NCBI GenBank assembly: GCA_020809705.1
Contig: CP085830.1
Coordinates: 3,472,001-3,536,000 of the forward strand
From: Calonectria ilicicola
Lineage: Eukaryota; Ascomycota; Sordariomycetes; Hypocreales; Nectriaceae
Length of the DNA: 64,000 bases
Direction of reading: 5' to 3'
Part shown: positions 34,921 through 45,640 of the stretch, in pieces
How positions within the stretch are numbered: the first letter of the stretch is position 1
Layout: the number at the start of each line of letters is the position of its first letter
Notes under the pieces: generated by a model
Seen by the model: the letters and a program-made list of their open reading frames with translations, nothing else
What the model was told of the DNA's origin: nothing
The model's database searches: none
Made by a program: the position numbers and the translations under genes

Positions 34921-37900
34921 ATGAGCTTGGATCCTTTGCTCCCCGTCTCGCCCGCAAGGGTGAAGGCGGTCCTGCTACCCCTGGGGCAGATCAAGGCAGA
35001 GCGCTTTGCTACATTTATCGAGCGGCTGCAACAAGAGAATGTCGTACATCTTCGGGACATCAGCGCCGATGGCCGGCCCAATAGGAGTAAGATATGACAT
35101 GCTGATGAAGACAAGGCACGATGCTAACAATGATGCTGTGCAGCCATGTTCTCGCCCCTGGCGTATCCGGACGGCGCCATAATTTACGATTTCGTCACTC
35201 ACATCCCCCCACCATCCCAACTTTCGCTGTCCCCCTTCGACTTATACCGAGAGCCCTTGGCCGTCATTGCCATTGCGGACGGCACCGAGTTGAATGAGGT
35301 CACTTTTAGCAAGCGACACTCTATAAATGGCACCGGACCGACTACTGCTCAAAAAAACATCCGTGACTTGTATCAGGAACTCGAGAATCTGCGCGATGAC
35401 TACGCCAAGGCGCTGACCCACCAAGTGTTGTTATTCGATTATGTACCCCCCAAGAACACCGAGATGCCCATTCCAGAGGGGATCACTACTATCCCACCGA
35501 TTGAGGAGTGTAAAAGAACAACAATGAGGACCGTCATGTGCGACATCTCCTCTCTTCTTCTTGCCGAGATGACGACACTGGCCAAGTCATTCGAAGCCAT
35601 GACGATTATCGAGTCTCCAGGGCACTTTTCAGCATCCGGACGAAGGAATGGCACCTCTTGGGGTACGGACGCCAATGGTATATCTAGGAGAGCCTCTCAA
35701 TTCGTACTTCCTGGCCGCTCAAGCTCTGTGGGAACCATCCCAGACAAGCACCAGCGCAAGTCGATGCCGCCTGTATCCACCCGCGCTGCCATACACTCGA
35801 GCAACTCGACCCCTGGAAGGCCTTCGACGCCTATTAGAACCGGGCTTTCAAATACTCCCGCAAATTCGGATATCGCCCAGAGTCCAGATAGCCGTCCCGA
35901 GTCACCTGAGCAGCAAATTGCCCGATCTGAAACGGCAGATATGCATGACGCCGCTCGTGACCGAGTCTCGGTGCAAGGATTTGGTCCTGGGGGCGCGAAT
36001 GAACGATATAGAATGAAGGGGAAAGGAAGAGTGTCGATTATCCTGGGATCCATGTATTTGCAAGCTGGACGATGGAGCGATTCTCTCAAAGAGTTGAATG
36101 ATGGAGCAACTGTCGCACGATCCTTGAATGATCATGTATGGCACGGAAAAGCTCTTGAACTTATCTTGATGAACCTTATCCTGCTGGGCTGGTCCAATCT
36201 AGAATTCCAGATTCCAGCCGTGTGCTTTGTTCCTGCAGAAAGAGCTGCAAGTGTTACTTCCAAGGCTGATTTGGATACCGATGCCCCTCAGCCCATGCAT
36301 CTCAAATATCTTCAAGGTATCCTGGGAGAGCTCATGGAACGCATTGTAGGATTATACTCAAGGATATCGGCAGAAAGCCTCCCCCCTCTACCATTGGCAG
36401 AGACCCACATTCGTTTCGCCAAGATGCTGGCGGCTATTCACCTGAGCGATGGTGTGCTTTGCAAACAATCGCTAGACATGATGGTTACGGGAAACGTCCC
36501 TGATTTGAAGCTCACATCATGCCCTAGATATTTGCAGACGCCGACAAGGCAGCAGATTGTCTCCATGCTATTCAAGGCCTTTCCTTCAACCGCTTCGGAG
36601 TTGCTCACACCAGTCGACAGAGCGTCTCTCTTGAGCGCTATCGCAACTGTATTGGGGCCTCTGGGCTTGCACCGAAAAAAGGCAATGGTTGTTCGAGAGC
36701 TGGTATCTGTGCTTATTGGTGGACTTGTTGAGGCTCGAACTCGTGGAGCTGCCGATATGGGGATCCATCCCGCAGCAGGGTTGGTTTCGCTGGCGTCAAA
36801 TGAAGGCGCGGGAACAGGGGCAATGGCGCTGGACCTGAATGATCGGGACATTGAACAGGGCATTGGAGCTCTCCTGGGACTTCTTTGTCGATCATACGGC
36901 ATCATCGACTTTGATATGGCTAAAAAGGCAACCACTAATGCCTCTGAGGCAATCGATGACTCGGATGAGGCCGTGATTGCTAGAGTTCTTGGTCAATCTT
37001 CAGCGAGGTTCTTTGGCTTCCCTGATGTGAAGCTGAATATCCTCCGGGCATGTATCAACTTTTCAGAGGCCTTGCCTGATTTTAGCGGAGTTTTAAAGTA
37101 CTCTAGCGATCTCATGCGTACTGCAGGCTCGGGAGTCGCCCCAGGACCTCGACGGGAGGATGCATCGCCGATAATCCACCGGGATGAGCAAGTGCGCTTG
37201 GCTACCAATATTTCGAGGACGGCAAATCTCAGTCAACGCTTAGGACTTTCCCTTTCGGCAGAGTACTGGGACGAGTTTCTTGTCCGCAACATTAAGCTTG
37301 AGCCTCTTCCCAGCACAAGAACGCCAGTCGCTCACGCAAAGAGCGTTTTGCCTGGTGCCACTGCTAGCCGCGCTTCCCAGGATGTGGACCCCTTCATTTA
37401 TAACCCATTCCTGAAGAAGGCAGAAGAAAATGTAAACGAGAATCTCGTGGCTGACGAGATTGCAACATTCAAGATCACTCTCCAGAATCCATATGATGTC
37501 GAGGTTGATATCGAAAAGATTCAGCTTGCTACTGAAGGCGTTGAATTTGAACCTATACCTGATTCGACAGTTATTGGTCCTTATAGGACTCAGGTGTTGA
37601 GATTGAGAGGGCGACCCAAGGAGGCTGGAGATGTCAAAATTACCGGAGCGATGGTCAAGGTTCGTGGATGTAGAGAGAGGCGGTTCCCAATCTTCTCAGC
37701 ACCCTGGACTCCGATTAGGGAGGACAAGGTCAAGGCAAAAGGTGTTGCTGCCCTCAACGAGAGTGTGGCTTCGCCCAAGCCATTTACACGCACTCTGGAA
37801 GTGGAACATCTCAACCTCAAGGTGATCCAAGCACAGCCTCTAGTTGTTGTCAAATCGACAACACTTTCCCAATCCTCCATTATGATCTTGGAGGGGGAGA

Positions 37901-39240
37901 GGCAGATCTTTTCGGTCACTTTTCAGAACATGTCGCCCACGCCTGTGGACTTTATGCTATTCTCGTTTAAAGACTCGACACAGGAACCGCTTCAGGCTGC
38001 CATCAATAAACGAGATGCAACTCCGGCCGAGTTGTACGAGTATGAACTAATCTTAATGAAGAAACAAGCCCTGAGACTGCCGAGGAGCAACCAGGGTCGG
38101 CATATCGCTCCCGGAGGAGAGGCAACGTTTGACTTTGAGATATTTGGCAAGCCCGGCCTAACGTCTGCCATGATCCAAGTTGACTACACCCATCTAGGCT
38201 GCCCTCAGGATGAGATTGTTGAGCAATTTCACACTCGCCAGGTGTCTGTGGACCTTACAGTCACAGTCAATGCCAGCGTTGAATTGGCTAGGATTGATGC
38301 ATTGCCCGTCCATGGAAATATTCCCCAGCCTATTTGGGATCGACTGGGTAGCACAGTTGCTGCAAAGCCAAACGACTACTGTCTCCTCTCTATGGACCTG
38401 CGCAATGCATGGCCCACTCAAGTCTCAGTCCACCTCGAGGGTGACGATGGTGTGGCTGTGGAAGAAAACATCCTCCCCGGAAACACAAGCCGAGTAATTG
38501 TGCCTGTGAAGCGAGTGTACTTGGAAGACCCGCATGCGACGATTCCAACTCTAAACCCTTCACGGAACAGACAATTTGTAGTTAGCACTAGCAAGATCTC
38601 ACCGGACATGGAACGAGCGAATCGGGAAGCCTTCTGGTTCCGAGAGAAGATCCTAGACTCTCTCAAGGGCACATGGCGGACGACTTGTCTGCCAAAGCGA
38701 AGCGGCAGCATCGACCTTCGAAACATTCGGCTGACCTCTCGCATGATTGAAGCGGTCAAGGTAGATGAAGTTGGTATTGAGATGTCTGTGGAAGGTCTTG
38801 ATGGAGAATGTGAGGGAAATGTGGCATACGTGGACGAATTCATGAAGCTCAAAGTCCGCATCACAAATCGCACAGCCAAGCCAATATTCCCCATGGTCAG
38901 AATTATGCCGGCCCTCTGTCATCGACCACTGAATGTGGCACTCGAATTTACGCGAAAATTCGCATGGAATGGCACATTGCAGCAGGCCTTACCTGAACTC
39001 GAAGGACATGGAAGCACGGAGATGAGCTTGGGCGTGACGGCTTTGTGCCGGGGCGAGTTTGAGCTTACTGCCTCAGTGGAGGAGATTCAGCTGTGGGAGG
39101 ATGCGAGACCAGCAGACAAGTCTCGGGGACGTCCACGGTCTGAGACTCAGTCCATGCTGGATGCAGCGCTTGGGGTAAGACAAAGACGCATGTGGCACGC
39201 AAGACAGCCTTGTATACTTACGGTGAGAGCCCGTGATTGA
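34921..39240 (+). CDS. trs120: TRAPP II complex subunit Trs120 (TRAPPC9 / HypA)
   Basis: Predicted 1420-aa protein with one intron (35087-35143, 57 bp) near the start. Trs120 and Trs130 turn TRAPP into a GEF for Rab11/Ypt31-type GTPases at the late Golgi, needed for secretion and polar growth in hyphae. The N-terminus (LPVSPARVKAVLLPLGQIK; RDISADGRPNRTMFSPLAYP) and the block SPFDLYREPLAVIAIADG match fungal HypA/Trs120. A Ser/Pro-rich disordered insert (about residues 220-330) precedes the helical repeat GSMYLQAGRWSDSLKELNDG. The C-terminal half is beta-rich, Ig-like, with VDPFIYNPFLKKAEE. Length is normal and the frame is intact. Confidence 0.94.
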
Positions 39241-39331
39241 GGAGCCGGGCAAGAGCAAGTTTCATGAGATGGAGTCATGGCAGGCGATTTTATGCATCAC
39301 CTTTTGTGTATAGATTGTAGGGAAGAGGGGG

Positions 39332-39462
39332 AGGTCAAACCATGTCTTCGAAGTAGATGTCACGCAACGAAAATGCAGATGATGAATATTGTTTTACGTA
39401 CAAATGTACTTATGTACTTATATCCGCGAAGTAGATACAAATTAACATCTGATAAGGTTGAT
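39332..39462 (+). repeat. Direct repeat copy 1 (about 125 bp)
   Basis: Shares long near-identical blocks with 42294-42420: TCACGCAAC, AAAATGCAG, GATGAATATT, TTTTAC and TGTACTTATAT, then an ending like AATTAACATCTG. Copies are in the same orientation with a few small indels. Confidence 0.85.
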
Positions 39463-39504
39463 TTTGTCTGACTAGAAAAACAATTAGTCCGCCGGGCTTG
39501 ACCA

Positions 39505-39810
39505 AAATTTCTCTCGGAAGTACCAGACCCATGAAGGTGGCAGATGCGACTTCATTTGCCCAACCAAAAAAAAAAGCAACTTAATGAAAGAAGCTGTCCT
39601 CAAGGTAGAGCCACGAAGGCGGGGAGACGATTTCATTCGCTCAACCCAAAAAACAACCAACTTAATCGAAGAAGCGGTACATATTACAAAGGTTTCTCCT
39701 GGAAGTATTGGAGCCATGAAGATAGCATATGGCCCAACTCAAAAACAAGCAACTTAATGAAAGAAGCGGTCCTCAAGGTACACACCATAAAGGTTTCTCC
39801 GAAAGTTTCA
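39505..39810 (+). repeat. Diverged tandem repeat, unit about 81-93 bp
   Basis: The core CAACTTAATGAAAGAAGC, preceded by AACCAAAAA-type A-runs and followed by TCCTCAAGGTA or a related stretch, starts near 39577, 39657 and 39750. Secondary blocks (GGTTTCTCC; GAAGTA; CATGAAG) recur between them. Confidence 0.75.
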
Positions 39811-39921
39811 CAACATATATTTAAATGGCTTGGTTCGAATTACGTGCGTTCTGCATCTTTTCTCCCCTTCAAGCCTCGTCAGTGCTGCCATACGAGCTTG
39901 CTATAAATCACCAGAACCACC

Positions 39922-40816
39922 ATGGATTCCTTGCATCATGATACCTTCGGGCCATCTGGTACCGTAACAGAGCTCTATTCTACTTTTTTTTGATGATCAA
40001 AAATCCCTTTCTTGCCTAGATTGCCAAGTTCTGGGCCAATCTTGTCAATACCACCGATCAGAAGAAGATGCAGTGAGAAGTTGCGCACCAGACATGGCCA
40101 AATCCCGATTGGAACTCATTATTTCCCACCAACTACTCATGATTGCGCTGCATGAATTCACAGAAAATGGCGAATCCCAAAAAGACGGCGACGAGAATTT
40201 GATGCATTTTGCCCTGGCAGATTCACAGGAAGTATTGCTCAGTGGGGACACAGAACCTTTGTCAAAATTCAGCGACCACTGCTCTTGCTGTTGCGGGGAT
40301 ACAGAACCTCTATCGGAATTCAGCGACCACTGCTCTTGCTGTTGCGGGGATACAGAACCTCTATCGGAATTCAGCGACCACTGCTCTTGCTGCTGTGATT
40401 TGGACGAGTATGAAGCGTGGTGTTTAAGTATTCAATGTTGTGAAGTTTGTCACGAAAAGAGGAGAGCCGTCGAAGCTATGGCCTTCCCCATGTTTGAGGT
40501 CACATTTCCTGTTATCGTTGCTCAGCCAGAGAAAAAGGCTGGTTACATGCAAGAGGTGCTGTCTTACTCAGGGAGAAGAGGTCATCTGGCATCCCAACTC
40601 CAAAAGAGAAGCTATGGGTTGTGTGTTTTGGGGCAGGATCAAATGCACGGGCCGCGACAGGTAGTCGTCATGATTGAAAACCCGGGAAGTCGTCTTTGGG
40701 GGTTCCTTTCATCTCAAGCCCTCCAGGGATTTGAGCTTGTGAAGGTGGCATTTGAATGGGCTCTTTGCGGCAAAAAGAATGCCAATGGCAACGGAACTGT
40801 AGATGAGCTAGATTAA
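39922..40816 (+). CDS. Cys-rich protein with three 17-aa tandem repeats
   Basis: No family recognised. The clear ORF is 40073-40816 (247 aa). A better start is ATG 39922 joined through a possible intron 39959-40019 (GTACCG..CTAG), giving MDSLHHDTFGPSDCQVLGQS and a product of about 277 aa. The middle holds three perfect or near-perfect 17-aa units, GDTEPLSEFSDHCSCCC, followed by more Cys (WCLSIQCCEVCHEKRRA). The C-terminal third (GLCVLGQDQMHGPRQVVVMI and beyond) looks globular. No signal peptide, so secretion is unlikely. It lies inside a repeat-flanked island and has no partner genes. Whether it is expressed is unknown. Confidence 0.5.
40244..40396 (+). repeat. 51-bp in-frame tandem repeat x3
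   Basis: Copies at 40244-40294, 40295-40345 and 40346-40396. Copies 2 and 3 are nearly identical; copy 1 differs at a few bases. Each encodes 17 residues with four Cys. Confidence 0.95.
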
Positions 40817-41440
40817 TAATATCGACCATCGTTCCAAGGTTAATACTGCGCAAGGAATCGGCAACAATGTCAGTGGTCGAACATGGAACCGAGGTGTGAC
40901 TATGATCTCAAGCTTCTACCACAAGTGAAGAACCTGCAATAGCTTGAATAAGAAGCGACTGCACCGATAAGAGAGTGCACGGTGCTGTTACTTGTCCGGA
41001 AGGCGATGTTCCCTTATTCATGTTCACACGTGCCCAAGTACCTGCCATATATTAATACCTCGACATGACTTCACACCTTCTATTCAGGAAAGAGATTGGA
41101 AAGGAAGGCAGGACAGAAATGAAGACAAAACCATCGGCCCCTGTCCCGGAATTTGGATTTCTTTTCCTCTTTTCTCTTCAATCTAGTCCAACATATTGAC
41201 ATTTTGTCAATTTTTTTTTTTTGAAATCTTTTTTCATCTACTAATTTTTTGGCATATTTTTTTGGACTATGCCTACTTTTATTTCCGAATTCCTCCTCCC
41301 CGTCCTCCATTGTCGAAGCTGGTAAGTACGACTCGGAACTTCCATCCAAACCTCTCGCGTTTCTCAGCCTCTGCTGGTTTTAATATTTACTAACTTGTCC
41401 TGCCTGGCTTTAGCGCCTCAAGGATTGGTATACACGGGTC

Positions 41441-41622
41441 GGAAACCCCCATCCAAATCATCCATCTGCCTCCGAACTCCAACTTTTAGCGTCTTTGGGA
41501 TGGCACCCACAGCTTGGAACCCCCATCCAAATCACCCATCTGCCTCGGGCCTCAGACCTTCAACCTTCAACGTCCTTATTGGCATCCGCAGCTTGGAACC
41601 CCCACCCAAATCATTCGTTCTT
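41441..41622 (+). repeat. Minisatellite, unit about 75-79 bp
   Basis: Units begin with GGAAC(C/A)CCCATCCAAATCA at 41441, 41516 and 41595; the third is partial. CATCTGCCTC and the ending CCACAGCTT / CGCAGCTT recur. Confidence 0.85.
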
Positions 41623-42293
41623 CTTTGACCACTACTACCACCACCGCTACGAAGCCACTGAGACAGAGATGCAACAAACCTAGCTTGGAGTAATCTACTT
41701 CTGCAAAATTTGTTGACCACGATGGCATCTTCACCGCGCCTCGTCTTGAGTTCGACTGCCTCATCCGGGTTCACATTTCATGACACGAAACTTCTGTGCG
41801 ATATTCCCAGAAGCTCTGACTATTATCGCCTGGCATTGGCCTTGAGTGTTCTCATCATGGATGAGCCTTTTCTTCGAGAATCGCGGATTTGTTGAACGTG
41901 CTAGGGTTCATGATTGGGCAGCGGGTCCATCTTGGGAGATGCAACGTTGGAAAGGGTGTAATAGCATACCTAGCAAAAAAGAGTATTGGTCAAGGCTGAC
42001 GATAGATCTTGTACGAGAATTACGGGTCAGGCATAAAGGGTAGGCTAGACAGGAATATCTGAGTAATCGAAAGCGCTATTGTGTCACAATCATTAAAATT
42101 CGTCTTGCAACTGGGTTTGAGCTCGCCATTTCCACCTTGTTTTAGAAATACATCGCGCTTCTCCAGAAATGAGGTCGTCGCATAACTTCTGCCTCTGAAG
42201 ATAAATCTACCTCAATGGCCGCGTCAGACCTACTCCTTGCCTAGATTTCAGAGTCATGATTCGACGACTCGGCGTGGGTATACGTCAAGTTCA

Positions 42294-42420
42294 AGTTCAA
42301 ACCATGCCTTTATATTAGATATCACGCAACTAAAATGCAGACGATGAATATTCTTTTACATAAAAATGTATGTACTTATATACACGAGATACACATATGA
42401 ATTGACATCTGGTAATGTCG
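42294..42420 (+). repeat. Direct repeat copy 2 (about 125 bp)
   Basis: Second copy of the element at 39332-39462, same orientation. It lies in the 3' flank of the acyltransferase gene. Confidence 0.85.
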
Positions 42421-42555
42421 TTGTCACCTGCAGCGCTAGAGAAAGATTCGTGAATTCCACAAAGTCACACCGGTCCTCTCCTGTTCCTTTCACAGCGCGC
42501 CCCTCGTCTCGGTCTTGCTTTGGTACATCCGAGATGCGCAATCTGGCACAACAGG

Positions 42556-43917
42556 CTACGATGGCCTGCAACGTTGCGAGAAGTAGAAAGGAATGGGTAC
42601 TCCCTCAATAGCGCCCAGCAGCGCCACATCACGCGTAGCCCAAGGAAATGTAACATAGATCCACAAAACTCCGACAATTGACTCAGTGACACGTACTATT
42701 TTCCGATTTAGAGAATTATGTTTCGCTCCTCCGAGCGCACCGATCATGAAGGACACCCATAGCATTTGAGCTATGACGCCAAGAGGTTGTAGGCAGAAGA
42801 AAGCGAATACCTTCATCGCAGACGGCACATTTAATGACGCCGAATATGACGCAGCGGCATGAAGGATCGCCGACAGCAGAAAGATGGCTAACAACTGGAG
42901 ATTGCCAGCTATTTTTGCCCCCATCCGCTCTTGCGGTAGAAGCCATCCTGTTAAGGTTTGAAACCCATTCTTGAAGAGGTCGTGCCATAGTTTCCCCCAC
43001 ATAGCTAGAGTGGTTCCATGCATAAGCGCTGGGTTTATCAGAGTATTGGATCCTAAACTCACCTTTCAACTTGCAGCCATTCATGTCGGTCAGGCTTCCA
43101 AAGAGATCCGGATACGCCCACGACTCCCCTGCAGTGCCAAGGTAGGAAGGGCCTATGATTTCAACAGCTACAAATGCTACCAACGTATGGAGTCCATTAA
43201 TGAAGCCGTATAGTGCCAAGGCTATTCCAAGCGATTCAACTATGGTGAACTGTTAGTTATGGTATCACTGAAGATGCAATTTTGAAATAGAGACAAGATT
43301 CTGCAAAAATTTGCCCCCAAGTGGAAAACCGGACGGTACTTACCCAAAACATATTTTGGGGCCCTAAATATAAGGATCTGAGCTATATCCAACGCTAGAT
43401 AAGCTTGGGAGAGCTTCCAGGCTCGCGTTTTTAAAGGATTGGAGAATATTGTAGGCTCTTCTTTTTCCTCTTGTAGCCATGGATAAGCTTTATTGGAGTC
43501 TTGGGGGTTTTGAGCAGATCTCAGCTCCCACCCAAGTCCTCTAAAATTCGTCAACAGATCCCAGACCCAGAATGCCCGACAAAAGCTAAGCGGCTTTGGC
43601 AGCGGTTCCCAATAGTAGCCGCTCCCAGAAGCCAATTTACTTTTTTGTATCCGCGCAAGCTTTGGAATATTGTAGACAAATAGGATGTTGGCAGACCAAA
43701 TGAGGTACCAAAAGGAGAGGAACCCACTAATGTAATTATACAGAGGGTTTTGGTACGAGGGCTGGAGAATGGCCCATGATGCGAAGCCAGCGATTGAAAT
43801 GAATGTCGCCAGCCGAGTGAAGAGTGAGAAGTGGAAGGATTCGTACAAATAGATGGAGATATAAAGGACCGCAGGCGCTAGACCTGGGCGGAATAGTTCA
43901 AACATTTTAGGCATCAT
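42556..43917 (-). CDS. Wax-synthase-type MBOAT acyltransferase
   Basis: Predicted 399-aa polytopic membrane enzyme. Three exons: 43917-43344, 43239-43063, 43004-42556; introns 43240-43343 (104 bp) and 43005-43062 (58 bp). Several hydrophobic helices are evident, e.g. APAVLYISIYLYESFHF and LLAIFLLSAILHAAASYSAS. The motif MWGKLWHDLFKNG (the family's W-x-x-x-WH) and the later ILHAAASY with a membrane His are typical. LFGSLTDM before it fits the 'P-x-LFGSL' block. Fungal members O-acylate secondary metabolites (trichothecenes, meroterpenoids) or sterols; the substrate here is unknown. A P450 gene diverges 1.7 kb away. Alternative start: ATG 43914. Confidence 0.85.
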
Positions 43918-45640
43918 TGCGATACAGAAAATTTCTATTAAAGGATCTGATATCTACTTGAAAGTTAAGGGATTTCTATAAAAATGCTATGTTCACCCCG
44001 TTGTCCCATGAATGTAGAAATAGTCGATATGTCGTGGCATGTCATCGTCAGCTCGACCAGGATGATGAAGAGTTGTATCCACTTAAGGCCCGAACACTCG
44101 GTGTTCGTCCGAAAACTAGTCCGAGACCGGCTGCATCGATCTCAGACAGCGGAGCTTTCTGTCGTGATATGCGGGGGATGTATACTTTTGCTACCTTAGA
44201 ATCCCACACTTATCTCGTTGAATTGGCATGCCGCAAGCTCGGGACAACTGAAAGCCCCTTGGAAGGACAAATGGTCCCACGAACCAGCCACCGTACGGGA
44301 CGATCATGTTACATTAGGAGACATTACGGTACAAAATTCCGAAATGAAGAATCTCTAAGCGAAGAGGCTTGTTTCTTTTTAGAGGGGAAATCCCAAAAAA
44401 CCGGGAAACCTCCTAAAAAGAAATTGCGGGCCACCTTGCAACGTCACAACATCTAGCCGAGAGTCAAGTAAGACATCGTCATGCTACACAAACGGCGGTC
44501 TGGCAGGCTATCCCCCAATGTACCAAGAAAACTACGGAAGCCGATCAAGATCCCGGTATAATGTCAGGTATCACATGACGACACTGACAAGCAGGTAATG
44601 CCCGAGGCGCTGAGAGGCTCATGCTTCTATCATGTGGCTTTTTCAGCTTCAACGACATTCTTACTATACGCAATAATTTTTTGTAAGAGCTTGCATGTAC
44701 AGATATACGACCAGTGGGAGTTTATTTCCTATTTTGTACAGAGGAAAATTGAGGGCTCTGGGACAAATGGGTAGGAATCATCAGACGAAAACATTTCAGG
44801 CCGCAATGCTGGAAACGCCACATGCCTCGAAAGTTGCAGATTCCCTTTTCCGTCCAGGGCGACACGACACAGTGTCTCATCAAGATGGGTTTTTTCGACG
44901 TGGCGGAATTATAGCGCGCTGTACCGTTCACCCGCTTACCCACCGGTGTTGTGTTAGGTTTTTTTCGTCGGACGTTTTCTCCCGTCTTATCCGAAAAGTG
45001 ACCACGGGCATTCGATAAAATTCAAAGGACGTGGGGGCAATGGGTTTGAAATTCATTCGTATAAGAGGTGATCAATATTTAAATTTAATTATTTCCGGCT
45101 TTTTGTAAAAAAGCCACCATGGGGATATACGGATGGACAATGCTGTGAACATATGGTTCAAGACCACGCTAAATGAGGAACCGCCAAAACAAACGAGTCA
45201 AGCCCCTCTCATTTTTCACCGGGCATAACTAAAAAAGAAAAACCATTAAAGAGCTAGTTTCAGCTATCGATTGAATTCATAGTTAGTCGTCACGCTAGCG
45301 AAGGATCGCCAGTGTTAAATGCGGATTGACCTCCAGTTCGTAGGTCAGCCTCAATTCGCTAGCATGGGGCATGTATCTCACCTAGGACAGGAGAAATTCC
45401 TTCAGGCTTTGAAGCGAGACCCTGGATGATCAGGCAGAAACATGAGGGTATTTTTGTTTTCTCCAACCGGTTGGGTGAAGTGGTGGTGAGACAAGGTTTT
45501 CTCCGGTGTAAATTCCAGAGGCAGATGATATAAGAGGCGTTTCCCCCTTCGTTTGAAAAAAGACACCTTACAGAACTCGCTATCTTCTAGCTTAGCTAGA
45601 AAAGATGGATGAAACACAAGAAGCAGGCCTTCATTTCATT
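43918..45640. other. 1.7 kb divergent region between acyltransferase and P450
   Basis: Shared upstream region of the two genes. ORFs at 43989-44456 and 44695-45018 show no features. The stretch is AT-rich near 45060-45110. No regulator site can be named. Confidence 0.45.

Larger units (their letters stand above)
39241..39921. other. Repeat-bearing region after trs120
   Basis: Holds the trs120 3' flank, one copy of a 125-bp direct repeat, and diverged tandem units from about 39505. No gene recognised. Confidence 0.5.
40817..42555. other. Accessory-looking region without a firm gene
   Basis: Contains T-rich DNA near 41200-41260, a minisatellite (41441-41622) and the second direct repeat copy. 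ORFs at 41710-41895 and 41846-42043 overlap in different frames and could be remnants of one gene (see findings). Confidence 0.45.

Noticed and set aside
40244..40396. CRISPR-like array
   Set aside because: The three 51-bp units are contiguous with no spacers, are coding, and the organism is a fungus.
43989..44456. 155-aa plus-strand ORF in the acyltransferase/P450 spacer
   Set aside because: No recognisable domain; composition does not differ from surrounding noncoding DNA.
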